A stretch of 64,000 nt of DNA from Prolixibacteraceae bacterium UBA1413. GTDB lineage: Bacteria > Bacteroidota > Bacteroidia > Bacteroidales > Prolixibacteraceae. The notes beneath the pieces are model-generated. The model did not search any database, was not told the DNA's origin, and saw nothing but the letters and a program-made list of their open reading frames with translations. This document shows positions 24,391 through 32,960 of the stretch, in pieces (position 1 is the stretch's first letter; each line of letters opens with the position of its first letter). A program made the position numbers and the translations under genes. Where the stretch lies: assembly GCA_002304925.1 (NCBI GenBank), contig DBPT01000004.1:1-64000 (forward strand), in the 5' to 3' direction.

Positions 24391-25406
24391 GCCATCTCCC
24401 CTTCCCCGGCGATGTCGCCGGTAACGATCCCCTCTTCCAGGGAGTCCTTCACGGCATCGCGGATAGCTCGTCCCTCTTCCGGCAGGGAAAAGGCGTATTC
24501 GAACATCATCGCGGCAGAGAGGATGGCTGCCACGGGATTGGCGATATTTTTCCCGGCGGCCTGGGGCCAGGAGCCGTGGATGGGCTCAAACACCGACGTG
24601 TGGGTCCCTACCGACGCCGAAGGCAGCAATCCCATCGATCCGGTGATGACGCTGGCTTCATCGGTGAGGATATCTCCGAACATATTCTCGGTGATCAGCA
24701 CGTCGAAATTGCGGGGCCACTGGATGATCTGCATGGCAGCATTGTCGACGAACATATATTCCGTGGTGACATCGGGCCAGGAGGAGGACATTTCCCGGGC
24801 TACCTCCCTCCAGAGACGGGAACTCTCCAAAATGTTGGCCTTATCAACCACCGTCAGCTTTTTGTTTCTTTTCCGGGCAAACTCAAATCCCAGCTTCAGG
24901 ATGCGTGTGATTTCCTCCCGGGTATAGGTGCAGGTATCAAAGGCTGTACTCCCCCCGTCCCGGCGTCCCCGCTCTCCGAAGTAGATGCCCCCGGTGAGCT
25001 CCCTGATACAAACGAAGCCGGCCCCTTCCACCAGTTCCCGCCGCAGGGGGGACTTGTGCAACAGCGGGGGAAAAGTCTCCACCGGCCGGATGTTGGCATA
25101 CAGCCCCAGCCCCTTGCGCATCCTGAGAAGTCCCTGCTCGGGCCGCACCGGAGCCCCGGGATTATTGTCGTACTTCGGATCCCCGATGGCACCGAACAAA
25201 ACGGCATCGGAAGCCATACAGAGCCGGTGGGTCTCTTCAGGAAAAGGATCCCCGAAACGGTCAATGGCAGCAGCACCTACCCACCCATGGGAGAATACGA
25301 CTTCATGGCCAAACCTGCGGCATACGGCCTTTACACTTTTCACAGCCTGGTCCGTCACCTCGGGACCGATCCCGTCACCGGGAAGAAGCGCAATATTCAG
25401 TTTCAT
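24327..25406 (-). CDS. leuB: 3-isopropylmalate dehydrogenase
   Basis: A 359-residue LeuB that oxidises and decarboxylates 3-isopropylmalate to 2-ketoisocaproate with NAD+. Visible family parts are IALLPGDGIGPEVTDQ, the substrate Arg stretch LLRMRKGLGLYANIRPV, ELTGGIYFGERG, KLTVVDKANILESSRLWR with the catalytic Lys, NAAMQIIQWPRNFDVLITENMFGDILTDEAS with the metal Asp residues, and FEPIHGSWPQAAGKNIANP. It is the last gene of the leu operon, six bases after cimA. It may also act on 3-methylmalate in the citramalate route. Its 3' end overlaps the convergent glycosyltransferase gene. Confidence 0.97.
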   Translation of the reverse strand: MKLNIALLPGDGIGPEVTDQAVKSVKAVCRRFGHEVVFSHGWVGAAAIDRFGDPFPEETHRLCMASDAVLFGAIGDPKYDNNPGAPVRPEQGLLRMRKGLGLYANIRPVETFPPLLHKSPLRRELVEGAGFVCIRELTGGIYFGERGRRDGGSTAFDTCTYTREEITRILKLGFEFARKRNKKLTVVDKANILESSRLWREVAREMSSSWPDVTTEYMFVDNAAMQIIQWPRNFDVLITENMFGDILTDEASVITGSMGLLPSASVGTHTSVFEPIHGSWPQAAGKNIANPVAAILSAAMMFEYAFSLPEEGRAIRDAVKDSLEEGIVTGDIAGEGEMAYSTSETGDWIAARITSQSSM

Positions 25407-25412
25407 AGAGTT

Positions 25413-26969
25413 CTATTTCTGCACAAAATTATAGCCATTTTCAATAATATTCAGCATTTTCAGGGTGGCCTTGATGGCCGCCGTGGTCTGGTCGGGATCC
25501 AGACCACGGGTCTTGAACTCCTTGCCGTTCTGCCAGGTGATGACGGTCTCCACGAGGGCGTCGGTTTTTCCGCCCGGGGGAATGGTCACCACGTAATCGA
25601 CCAGCGAGGGGAAAGGCTTATTCAGTTTTCCGTAGATCTTGCGCAAGGCCCGCATAAAAGCGTCGTACTGACCGTCGCCGGAACTGTTCTCTTCATACTC
25701 CACCCCGTCAATGGCGATGCTCACCGACGCCATGGGCTTCAACCCCTTGGCATGTGCGATCGAGTAGTTGCGGATGACAATCCGGTCCCCGATGGTTTGA
25801 CTGCTCAACACGTCGGCAACGATATAGGGAAGATCCTCCACCGACACGTTCTCCTTCTGATCGCCCAGTTCGATGACACGGTCGGTGACCTTCTTGAGCG
25901 ACTTCGGGTCCAGGTTAATGCCAAGGTCTTCAAGGTTTTTCTTAATGTTGGCTTTCCCGGAAGTCTTCCCCAGGGCATATTGGCGAATCCTGCCAAACCG
26001 CTCCGGGAGCAGTTCGTTGTAGTAAAGATGGTTTTTGGTGTCCCCGTCGGCATGGATCCCGCTGCACTGGGTGAAGACAAACTCCCCGATCAGCGGCTTG
26101 TTGGCGGGGATACGCACCCCGGAGAAGGATTCCACAACCCTCGAAACCCGGTTCAGCATCTGCTCGTTTACATTGCTCCTGAGTTTCAGATGGTCGGTAG
26201 CGGTGGCGATGACGCTGGCCAGCGGCACGTTCCCCGCCCGCTCCCCAAGTCCGTTTACCGTGGTGTGCACACACCGGATCCCTGCCTTCAACGCCATGAA
26301 GACATTCCCCGCCGCCAAATCGTAATCGTTGTGGGGATGAAAGTCAAAGTCCACCCCGGGATAACACTCCAGCATCTCCCGGCAGAAGAGGTAAACTTCA
26401 TCGGGATTGAGGATCCCCAGGGTATCGGGAAGCATGATGCGCGATACCCCTTCATCCCGGAGACCGGCCATCATCCGGTGGACATACTCCCGCGAGTTGC
26501 GCATGCCGTTCGACCAGTCCTCAAGATAGATATTCACCCGGATCCCCATCTCCCGGGCACGGCCGATGACCTGCCCGATGTCAGCCAGATGCTGCTCCGG
26601 AGTTTTCCGCAACTGCTCGGTGACATGGCGGTACGATCCCTTGCAGAGGAGGTTGATCACCCTGCCCCCGGCCCGGCGGATCCAGTCGAGAGAGACATCG
26701 CCGTCGACAAATCCCAGGATCTCCACCCTGTCGAGATAACCCCTCGATGCCGCCCAGTCAAGAATTTTTACGGCTCCCCGGAATTCACCCTCCGACACGC
26801 GGGCCGAAGCCACCTCAATGCGGTCGACCTTTACATCCTCGAGGAGAATCCGGGCCATACCAAGCTTTTCAACATCGGAAAAAGAGACCCCCGAAGTCTG
26901 CTCCCCGTCACGCAGCGTGGTATCCATGATCATCAGCAGATCACTGCCCTCATCCTTTGTCATTTTCAT
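25413..26969 (-). CDS. cimA: (R)-citramalate synthase-type HMGL enzyme
   Basis: A 518-residue relative of 2-isopropylmalate synthase. The TIM-barrel part has IMDTTLRDGEQTSGVSFS, the metal site FHPHNDYDLAAGN and NGLGERAGN; the linker and regulatory domain follow (SSGDGQYDAFMRALRK). Three points match Leptospira CimA as I remember it: VDRIEVASARVS, EILGFVDG with Leu at the alpha-keto acid pocket where isopropylmalate synthases have His, and IYLEDWSNGMRNS with Tyr in the pocket. The likely reaction is pyruvate plus acetyl-CoA to citramalate, the entry to isoleucine without threonine. It overlaps leuD by four bases and shares LeuCD and LeuB with leucine synthesis. Classical LeuA activity cannot be excluded. 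Confidence 0.85.
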   Translation of the reverse strand: MKMTKDEGSDLLMIMDTTLRDGEQTSGVSFSDVEKLGMARILLEDVKVDRIEVASARVSEGEFRGAVKILDWAASRGYLDRVEILGFVDGDVSLDWIRRAGGRVINLLCKGSYRHVTEQLRKTPEQHLADIGQVIGRAREMGIRVNIYLEDWSNGMRNSREYVHRMMAGLRDEGVSRIMLPDTLGILNPDEVYLFCREMLECYPGVDFDFHPHNDYDLAAGNVFMALKAGIRCVHTTVNGLGERAGNVPLASVIATATDHLKLRSNVNEQMLNRVSRVVESFSGVRIPANKPLIGEFVFTQCSGIHADGDTKNHLYYNELLPERFGRIRQYALGKTSGKANIKKNLEDLGINLDPKSLKKVTDRVIELGDQKENVSVEDLPYIVADVLSSQTIGDRIVIRNYSIAHAKGLKPMASVSIAIDGVEYEENSSGDGQYDAFMRALRKIYGKLNKPFPSLVDYVVTIPPGGKTDALVETVITWQNGKEFKTRGLDPDQTTAAIKATLKMLNIIENGYNFVQK

Positions 26970-27559
26970 TGACCTCGTTTTTCAAATTCCCGGATCTCCC
27001 CTTTCATGCTGAGGAGATAGTCAATATCGTCAAGTCCCTTCATCAGGCACTCCTTTTTGTACATGTTAATTTCAAACGGAACCGATTCCCCGGAACCGAC
27101 GATGGTGAAGAGTTGCTGCGGAAGGTCAACTCGGAACAGGGTGGCCGCATCATGGCCGATGGCGGCAAAAATCTTTCCCAGGAAAAGGGGAGGCACCACC
27201 ACAGGCAGCAGTCCGTTATTCAGGGCGTTGTTCCTGAAAATATCGGCGAAGAAGCTGGAAACCACCACCCGGAAGCCGTAGTCATAGAGGGCCCAGGCGG
27301 CGTGTTCGCGGCTCGAGCCACTGCCGAAATTCTTGCCGGCCACCAGGATCTTCCCAGAGTAGCGCGCATCATTAAGCACAAACTCAGCCTTCGGCAGGCC
27401 CTCCCGGTCATAACGCCAGTCCCGGAAGAGGTTGTCGCCAAAACCCTTCCGCTCGACAGCCTTGAGGAACCGTGCGGGGATGATCTGGTCGGTATCCACA
27501 TTCTCGCTTTTCAGCGGTACTCCCGTGGAGATCAGTGTAGTAAACTTTTCGTATGCCAT
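26966..27559 (-). CDS. leuD: 3-isopropylmalate dehydratase small subunit
   Basis: A 197-residue LeuD. Motifs are GVPLKSENVDTDQIIPARFLK, then GKNFGSGSSREHAAWAL, the substrate-binding loop of the swivel domain, and FADIFRNNALNNGLLPV. With LeuC it isomerises 2- to 3-isopropylmalate and probably citramalate to 3-methylmalate. It starts 30 bases after leuC and its stop overlaps the cimA start. Confidence 0.97.
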   Translation of the reverse strand: MAYEKFTTLISTGVPLKSENVDTDQIIPARFLKAVERKGFGDNLFRDWRYDREGLPKAEFVLNDARYSGKILVAGKNFGSGSSREHAAWALYDYGFRVVVSSFFADIFRNNALNNGLLPVVVPPLFLGKIFAAIGHDAATLFRVDLPQQLFTIVGSGESVPFEINMYKKECLMKGLDDIDYLLSMKGEIREFEKRGQ

Positions 27560-27589
27560 ATTATCAGGTATTATCAGATGTCTCGTTCT

Positions 27590-28996
27590 TTAAGAACCCT
27601 CCATGAGTATCCTTGGATCAGTGATCACACCCATGATGGCTGCGGCTGCCGCGGTGAGCGGACTGGCCAACAGGGTTCGAGCTCCGGGGCCCTGACGCCC
27701 TTCGAAATTCCGGTTAGAGGTCGAAACGGCGTATTTGCCCTCCGGAATTTTGTCATCGTTCATGGCCAGACATGCTGAGCATCCCGGCTGACGAAGAACG
27801 AAACCGGCAGTTTCCAGCATCTGCGCCAAACCCTCCTCCCGGGCGGCTTTCTCCACCTGTTTGGAGCCGGGAACGATCCACACTGTCACCCCGGATGCTT
27901 TCACCTTCCCCTTCACCAAAGCGGCAAAGGCCCTGAGGTCCTCGATACGGCCATTGGTACAACTTCCTACGAAGACATAGTCCACCTTCTTGCCGGCCAC
28001 TGGCTCGCCCGGTCTGAAACCCATATATTCCAGCGACTTCAGGAAGTTATCCCGTTCGGCAACAGCCACCTCTTCCAGAAGCGGAACATGCCCCGAAACG
28101 GTGATCCCCATCCCCGGATTGGTACCATAGGTGATCATCGGCTCAATATCTTCGGCCCGGAAACGGTATTCGCTGTCAAAAACGGCATCCTCATCACTTT
28201 TCAACGTTTTCCAATATGCGAGGGCTTTTTCCCATGCATCTCCCTGCGGGGCAAATTCACGTCCCCGGATATAGGCAAAGGTGGTCTCATCGGGCGCGAT
28301 CATCCCCCCGCGTGCCCCGCTTTCTATACTCAGGTTGCACAGGGTCATACGCCCCTCCATCGTCAATGCGCGGATCGCCGATCCGGCATATTCGATGAAA
28401 TGGCCGGTGCCCCCGGAAGTAGAAATTTTCGAGATGATATAAAGGGCAATATCCTTGGCCGTCACACCGGGGCCCAGCCGGCCATCGATGGTAATCCGCA
28501 TCCGTCGGGGTTTGGGCTGCAGGATGCACTGGCTGGCCAGCACCATCTCCACTTCGGAAGTGCCGATGCCAAAGGCAACGGCCCCGAAAGCCCCGTGCGT
28601 GCTGGTATGGCTGTCACCGCAGACAATGGTCATACCGGGTTGCGTAATACCAAGCTCCGGACCGATCACATGGACAATCCCATGCCAGGGATGATTCAGC
28701 CCGTAGAGCGGAATGCCGTGTTTTTCACAGTTGCGGGACAGCATCTCCACCTGGTGGCGCGAAAGTTCCTCCCCGATAGGAAGATCCTGACCCTCGGTAG
28801 GTACGTTGTGATCAGGAGTGGCTACCGTCTGCCCGGGACGGAAAACCTGCAGCCCCCGCCTCTCCAGATTCAGAAAGGCAACCGGACTGGTCACTTCATG
28901 GATGAGGTGGCGGTCGATGTACAACACATCGGGACCCCCCTCAACGCTTCGAACGACATGGCTATCCCAAATCTTGTCGAATAATGTCTTGCCCAT
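27590..28996 (-). CDS. leuC: 3-isopropylmalate dehydratase large subunit
   Basis: A 468-residue LeuC. I start at ATG 28996 (MGKTLFDKIWDSHVV), since an in-frame ATG at 29071 would lie inside leuA. Family parts are YIDRHLIHEVTSPVAF, VCGDSHTSTHGAFGA and the three cluster Cys in VGSCTNGRIEDL and PGCSACLAMN. The protein carries the 4Fe-4S cluster of the isomerase, so the pathway is oxygen-sensitive here. It follows leuA at 64 bases. Confidence 0.97.
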   Translation of the reverse strand: MGKTLFDKIWDSHVVRSVEGGPDVLYIDRHLIHEVTSPVAFLNLERRGLQVFRPGQTVATPDHNVPTEGQDLPIGEELSRHQVEMLSRNCEKHGIPLYGLNHPWHGIVHVIGPELGITQPGMTIVCGDSHTSTHGAFGAVAFGIGTSEVEMVLASQCILQPKPRRMRITIDGRLGPGVTAKDIALYIISKISTSGGTGHFIEYAGSAIRALTMEGRMTLCNLSIESGARGGMIAPDETTFAYIRGREFAPQGDAWEKALAYWKTLKSDEDAVFDSEYRFRAEDIEPMITYGTNPGMGITVSGHVPLLEEVAVAERDNFLKSLEYMGFRPGEPVAGKKVDYVFVGSCTNGRIEDLRAFAALVKGKVKASGVTVWIVPGSKQVEKAAREEGLAQMLETAGFVLRQPGCSACLAMNDDKIPEGKYAVSTSNRNFEGRQGPGARTLLASPLTAAAAAIMGVITDPRILMEGS

Positions 28997-29060
28997 ATTC
29001 GTAGTTGTAATTATTAATAAATATATTATTATACCGGGAGTTTCCGATCTTAAACCCCTT

Positions 29061-30569
29061 CTAATCCTCAATCATCGGCAATTTGTTCAGTGCATCGAGG
29101 AAAGCCTCCACCGAAGCGGTGATGATGTCGGTATGTGCCCCGAAACCGTGGTAGATGTTATGTTCATATTCCACCTGGATGTGGACTTTCCCCACGTCAT
29201 CACTGCCCCGGGTGATGGCCTGAATCAGGAACTCATCGAGGATCACCTGCCGGTGGATGATCTGCTTGACGGCATTAATGGCTGCATCAACGGGACCGTT
29301 CCCCGAAGAGGTGGCGTTGAATTTCTCGCCGGCGATATCCAATCTGATGGTTGCCGTGGGAACCAACGTTTTCCCCGCCACGACCTGGAGGAAGTCCAGT
29401 TTGATACGCTTCTCCTGGCGCGTGGCATCCCCCACCAAAAGGGCGATGTCGTCATCGCGGATCTCCTTTTTCTTGTCCGCCAGCTTCAGAAATTCCTCAT
29501 ACACCTTGTTGAGTTTCTCCTTATCAAGTTTAAACCCCAGCAGTTCCAGGCGGTGACTCAGTGCCGCCCTGCCCGACCGCGCTGTGAGGAGGATGGAGGA
29601 TTCGTTGACCCCAACATCCCGGGGATCCATGATCTCGTAATTCTCCCGGTGTTTCAGAACGCCGTCCTGGTGAATCCCCGAGGAGTGGGCGAAGGCATTC
29701 CGTCCCACGACCGCCTTGTTGGGCTGTACCGGCATGTTCATCAGCGTGGATACCAGCCTGCTGGTATGGTAAATGTTCTGCGTCCGGATGTTGGTATCAA
29801 CGCCGAGCACCTTATGCCGGCTTTTCAGGATCATCACCACCTCTTCGAGCGAGGTATTTCCCGCCCGCTCGCCAATGCCGTTGATGGTCACCTCAGCCTG
29901 CCGCGCCCCGTTCATGATGCCGGCAATGGTGTTGGCGGTGGCCATCCCCAGATCGTTGTGGCAGTGCGTGGAAATCACCACCTTGTCAATCCCTTTCACA
30001 TTCTCCACCAGATATTTGATTTTCGCACCGAATTCCTCAGGAAGGCAATAGCCCGTGGTATCGGGAATGTTGACCACCGTGGCACCCGCCTTGATCACCG
30101 CTTCGATCACCCGCGCCAGATATTCGTTGTCGGAACGACCGGCATCTTCGGCATAGAATTCCACATCCTCCACCAGCTTTTTAGAATATTTCACAGCCTC
30201 TACCGCCCGCTCAAGGATCTCGTCGGGATTGCTGTTGAGCTTGTAGTGAATGTGGTAAAAGGAAGTGCCGATTCCGGTGTGTATCCTCTTCTTCCGGGCA
30301 TACCGCAGGGCATCGGCAGCCACGTCGATATCCTTCCGGACGGCCCGCGTGAGGCCGCAGATGACCGGCCAGGTCACCGCCTTGGAAATCTCCACCACTG
30401 ATTCAAAATCGCCCGGACTGGAAATCGGAAAGCCTGCTTCGATGATGTCAACACCAAGATCCTCCAGGGCTTTGGCCACTTCAATCTTCTCAATGGTGTT
30501 CAGTTGGCACCCGGGTACCTGCTCTCCATCCCGAAGTGTCGTGTCGAAAATAAACAACCTGTCACTCAT
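29061..30569 (-). CDS. leuA: 2-isopropylmalate synthase
   Basis: A 502-residue LeuA started at ATG 30569 (MSDRLFIFDTTLRDGEQVPG). The barrel has IIEAGFPISSPGDFE, the metal site STHCHNDLGMATANT and the GIGERAGNTSLEEV motif. The C-terminal regulatory domain (PTATIRLDIAGEKFNAT, GNGPVDAAINAVKQI, VQVEYEHN) binds leucine in relatives. It condenses 2-ketoisovalerate with acetyl-CoA, the first leucine-specific step. It is the first structural gene after the attenuator described below, so both feedback inhibition and attenuation probably control it. Confidence 0.95.
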   Translation of the reverse strand: MSDRLFIFDTTLRDGEQVPGCQLNTIEKIEVAKALEDLGVDIIEAGFPISSPGDFESVVEISKAVTWPVICGLTRAVRKDIDVAADALRYARKKRIHTGIGTSFYHIHYKLNSNPDEILERAVEAVKYSKKLVEDVEFYAEDAGRSDNEYLARVIEAVIKAGATVVNIPDTTGYCLPEEFGAKIKYLVENVKGIDKVVISTHCHNDLGMATANTIAGIMNGARQAEVTINGIGERAGNTSLEEVVMILKSRHKVLGVDTNIRTQNIYHTSRLVSTLMNMPVQPNKAVVGRNAFAHSSGIHQDGVLKHRENYEIMDPRDVGVNESSILLTARSGRAALSHRLELLGFKLDKEKLNKVYEEFLKLADKKKEIRDDDIALLVGDATRQEKRIKLDFLQVVAGKTLVPTATIRLDIAGEKFNATSSGNGPVDAAINAVKQIIHRQVILDEFLIQAITRGSDDVGKVHIQVEYEHNIYHGFGAHTDIITASVEAFLDALNKLPMIED

Positions 30570-30585
30570 ATTTTTAGGTTTATGT

Positions 30586-30657
30586 GAAAGGGCCATCCCC
30601 GTTTTCCGAGAATGGCCCTTTCCTGTTACTATCCTGCCCTGTCAATATGCCATTCTC
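30586..30657 (-). promoter_or_regulatory. leu operon attenuator: antiterminator and terminator hairpins
   Basis: On the minus strand, GAGAATGGC (30657-30649, overlapping the leader stop codon) is the exact complement of GCCATTCTC (30616-30608). That same segment is the 5' arm of a 16-bp hairpin GAAAGGGCC... / ...GGCCCTTTC spanning 30622-30586. The two pairings exclude each other. A third segment, CATTCTC inside the leader frame (30695-30689), can pair with GAGAATG and so block the antiterminator. This is the 1:2, 2:3, 3:4 scheme of classical attenuators. The hairpin lacks a long U-run (only CCCUUUC), so its strength as a terminator is uncertain. It ends 16 bases before leuA. Confidence 0.8.
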
Positions 30658-30721
30658 ATCCAATCCCTCCAAGAATTAGAATGCTGTTGAGAATGATGGC
30701 AATATTGACTAAAAAACTCAT
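30656..30721 (-). CDS. leuL: leu operon leader peptide, rich in Leu and Ile codons
   Basis: A 21-codon frame, ATG 30721 to TGA 30656-30658, opens MSFLVNIAIILNSILILGG. Eleven of 21 residues are branched-chain (four Leu, six Ile, one Val), including the run ATT CTA ATT CTT near its end. Too short to be found by size, it is supported by composition and by the RNA pairings that begin at its stop codon. The Ile excess fits an operon that also makes isoleucine through citramalate. The peptide itself probably has no function beyond pausing the ribosome. Confidence 0.82.
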   Translation of the reverse strand: MSFLVNIAIILNSILILGGIG

Positions 30722-30847
30722 TTTTACTTACACTTTAACGCAAATAAAACAAAAAATTTCCGGATTAACAGCGAAATGACATTTTTTCTAATAATATTAA
30801 CATTGAATAAACATTGGGTTGCTTGTGGCGCTGTTCCTATTTTCCCT

Positions 30848-32767
30848 TCACCACCCTTTGAAGACCCCATCGAGGAAGTTCCACCTAACCTCCAGGTATT
30901 CTCTCAGCTGTCTGACGGCCACCTCGTGTGAAGCGGGAGGTGCGGCGGCATGCCCCAGTTTCTGTTCCCGAATGTCCCATACCGAAAAGTTGGCTTCCTG
31001 TGACATGCTGATCGATTCCGCGGCCTGGTCCACAAAAGTGACCAGGGTCCGTAATTCCCCCTTTTTTAAATTCCACCGCTCCTTCACCGCCTTTCTGAAA
31101 CCCGGGTCCTCCCTGAGGCGGTTGACCCACTGGCGTGGCTGGTGGGCTGCATCGGCCATCAGCTTCAGCCGGGCATCTCCCAGCCGGTTGTCATTGTTGA
31201 AGGCAATGTCAAAATCCCAGACAGGGCCGAAGTAAAAAAGAGGATCATCCCTGAATTTGTAAATATAGGTACTCCACCAGGCATCGGAATTTCCGGTGAT
31301 TTCACTGATGATGAAATAGTCAACCCAGGTTTTTTCGTCGAAATATTTGCGCCATCCCTTCACCGGATCGGCAAAATCGGCAGCAAAGAGAGCCCCCTCG
31401 GCCTCTCTGCCGAAGAGGTTACTGACATAATCGACTTGGGCGGGATGATAGTTATCATCCTTGGGATATTTAATGGTGACGGGAATATTATTAACGTGGG
31501 TAATGAAATGCAGCGGTTCTGAGGCGGCAAAGCCGTCGATTTCCAGCAGGTAACCTCCCGTGATGGTCACCGGATTGCTGCCGTCGGAAGCTTTCAGCGA
31601 CTGCACCGCTACCCGTCCCGGTGCCACCTCCACCTGGTCGGTAAGATGGTAATTTCCTATGTAGATGCCGTCGAGGTAGATATCAACGAAACGTGTGGCT
31701 GCCGTGAAGCCCGCTCCCCGCGCATTGTCGGCCAGCAGAATTTCACTTGCCCTGAAAGCCACCGCATTGCGCAAAAGGCTTTTATCAGCATCATTGGCCA
31801 GCAATACCCAGCTTTTTTCTTTGGCATGGTTGAGTCCGAGCGGACTGTACTTGTCGGGAAACTTTATCCGGTAAGGTTTCTTGGGCAATCCCAACGTCGA
31901 ATTGCCCCGCAGGCGGATCTCCACCTTTTTGCCGTTCTCCGAACTGCTCCACAACCCCTCCTGAATGCCGTTTCCGAAGATCTGCAGCGAGGCAGTCTGG
32001 TATACTTCCTTGCTGTCGATGGGACCGTCAGCATCGATTTTCAGCACCGGAAGGGTGGCGTTCACCTGGGGAGAGAGCAACTTTACCAGGTAACTCCGTT
32101 TCACACCCGTTTCTGCCTCCACCATAAGGGTGAATTCCTCCTTGAAGGAGATGGCCGTGATGCCGGAAGTCACCGTTTTCCCTTCTACGGAAACCGAAAC
32201 AGCGCCAGTCTCAAAGGAGGGGATCATTCCGACGACGGGATCCCCGTCGATCCAACGGAAACAGCTACCCCTGATCTCCTTTTTCTGCTGATTAATTACA
32301 AAGGTGATATCGGAAGGCAAACCCGGATTGTCGGCTTTTTTCAGCCCGAAGAAGGTAAGGGTATTGTCGGTCGAAGGATCCTTGGTGGCGATGACGGTAT
32401 ACTCTGCAGAAGAGCCGTCCAAAGCGACCACCATATACTTCACCGGCTTTGAGAAGTCGCAGATCGTCTGGCCGCTTACCTGCACCCGGTTACCGATGAG
32501 GACCTCCTTTCCTGTATGGATGAAATTGGGGATCAGCGACGTAAGATTGGTATTCGCGGGGAAATGAACGGTAATTACCCGGTCGCTCCCGATGACCGCA
32601 TTAACATCGGTGGAAAGAGCGACGTTGTTGTAGCTCAGAAAGGTGAAAGAGGATATTTCGGCACAATCCGTACATATCCCGGTATCCTCATCCTCCCTGC
32701 AACCCCACATCAGGGCAAGGAGGACCAGGACGGCCGGAAGGAGAAAATTCCGCAGTCGCCACCGCAT
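30848..32767 (-). CDS. CotH kinase family lipoprotein with Ig-like N-terminal domains
   Basis: A 639-residue exported lipoprotein (LLPAVLVLLALMWGC). Two beta-sandwich modules of the DUF5018/Ig-like kind follow, with VNAVIGSDRVITVHFP and the repeating phrase VKYMVVALDGSSAEYTVIA. The CotH domain begins near residue 245: VEIRLRGNSTLGLPKKPYRIKF, then GIYIGNYHLTDQVEV and the metal motif FGPVWDFDIAFNN. Unlike the protein at 10.9 kb it has a lipid anchor and no T9SS tail. It sits between the ilv and leu operons on their strand but with a 193-base gap to ilvC. No link to amino acid synthesis is evident. Confidence 0.88.
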   Translation of the reverse strand: MRWRLRNFLLPAVLVLLALMWGCREDEDTGICTDCAEISSFTFLSYNNVALSTDVNAVIGSDRVITVHFPANTNLTSLIPNFIHTGKEVLIGNRVQVSGQTICDFSKPVKYMVVALDGSSAEYTVIATKDPSTDNTLTFFGLKKADNPGLPSDITFVINQQKKEIRGSCFRWIDGDPVVGMIPSFETGAVSVSVEGKTVTSGITAISFKEEFTLMVEAETGVKRSYLVKLLSPQVNATLPVLKIDADGPIDSKEVYQTASLQIFGNGIQEGLWSSSENGKKVEIRLRGNSTLGLPKKPYRIKFPDKYSPLGLNHAKEKSWVLLANDADKSLLRNAVAFRASEILLADNARGAGFTAATRFVDIYLDGIYIGNYHLTDQVEVAPGRVAVQSLKASDGSNPVTITGGYLLEIDGFAASEPLHFITHVNNIPVTIKYPKDDNYHPAQVDYVSNLFGREAEGALFAADFADPVKGWRKYFDEKTWVDYFIISEITGNSDAWWSTYIYKFRDDPLFYFGPVWDFDIAFNNDNRLGDARLKLMADAAHQPRQWVNRLREDPGFRKAVKERWNLKKGELRTLVTFVDQAAESISMSQEANFSVWDIREQKLGHAAAPPASHEVAVRQLREYLEVRWNFLDGVFKGW

Positions 32768-32960
32768 ATTTACGTAATCAGGTTAGTGAGATGTTCCGGC
32801 AAAATTAACAAAATACTGATAACAACCACCTCCCCCGACATACGGCGGGTACTCCTCCTTCGCAAGGAGGAGGCAGGTGCGCACCGCCGGGCGGCATATC
32901 CACTCCCGAAGCCGGGGAGGCCCTGTGTCTCCAGGGCGGTACGGGGGGATCCGGGTTGTT

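Noticed and set aside
24576..26972. A 798-residue plus-strand frame opposite cimA and leuB
   Set aside because: Antisense by-product of GC-rich coding DNA; the minus-strand genes have every family motif.
32820..32960. GC-rich inverted segments between ilvC and the CotH lipoprotein, considered as a riboswitch or terminator
   Set aside because: Several short stems (CTCCTCCTTCG/AAGGAGGAG) are visible but no known riboswitch core and no T-run, so I did not list a feature.
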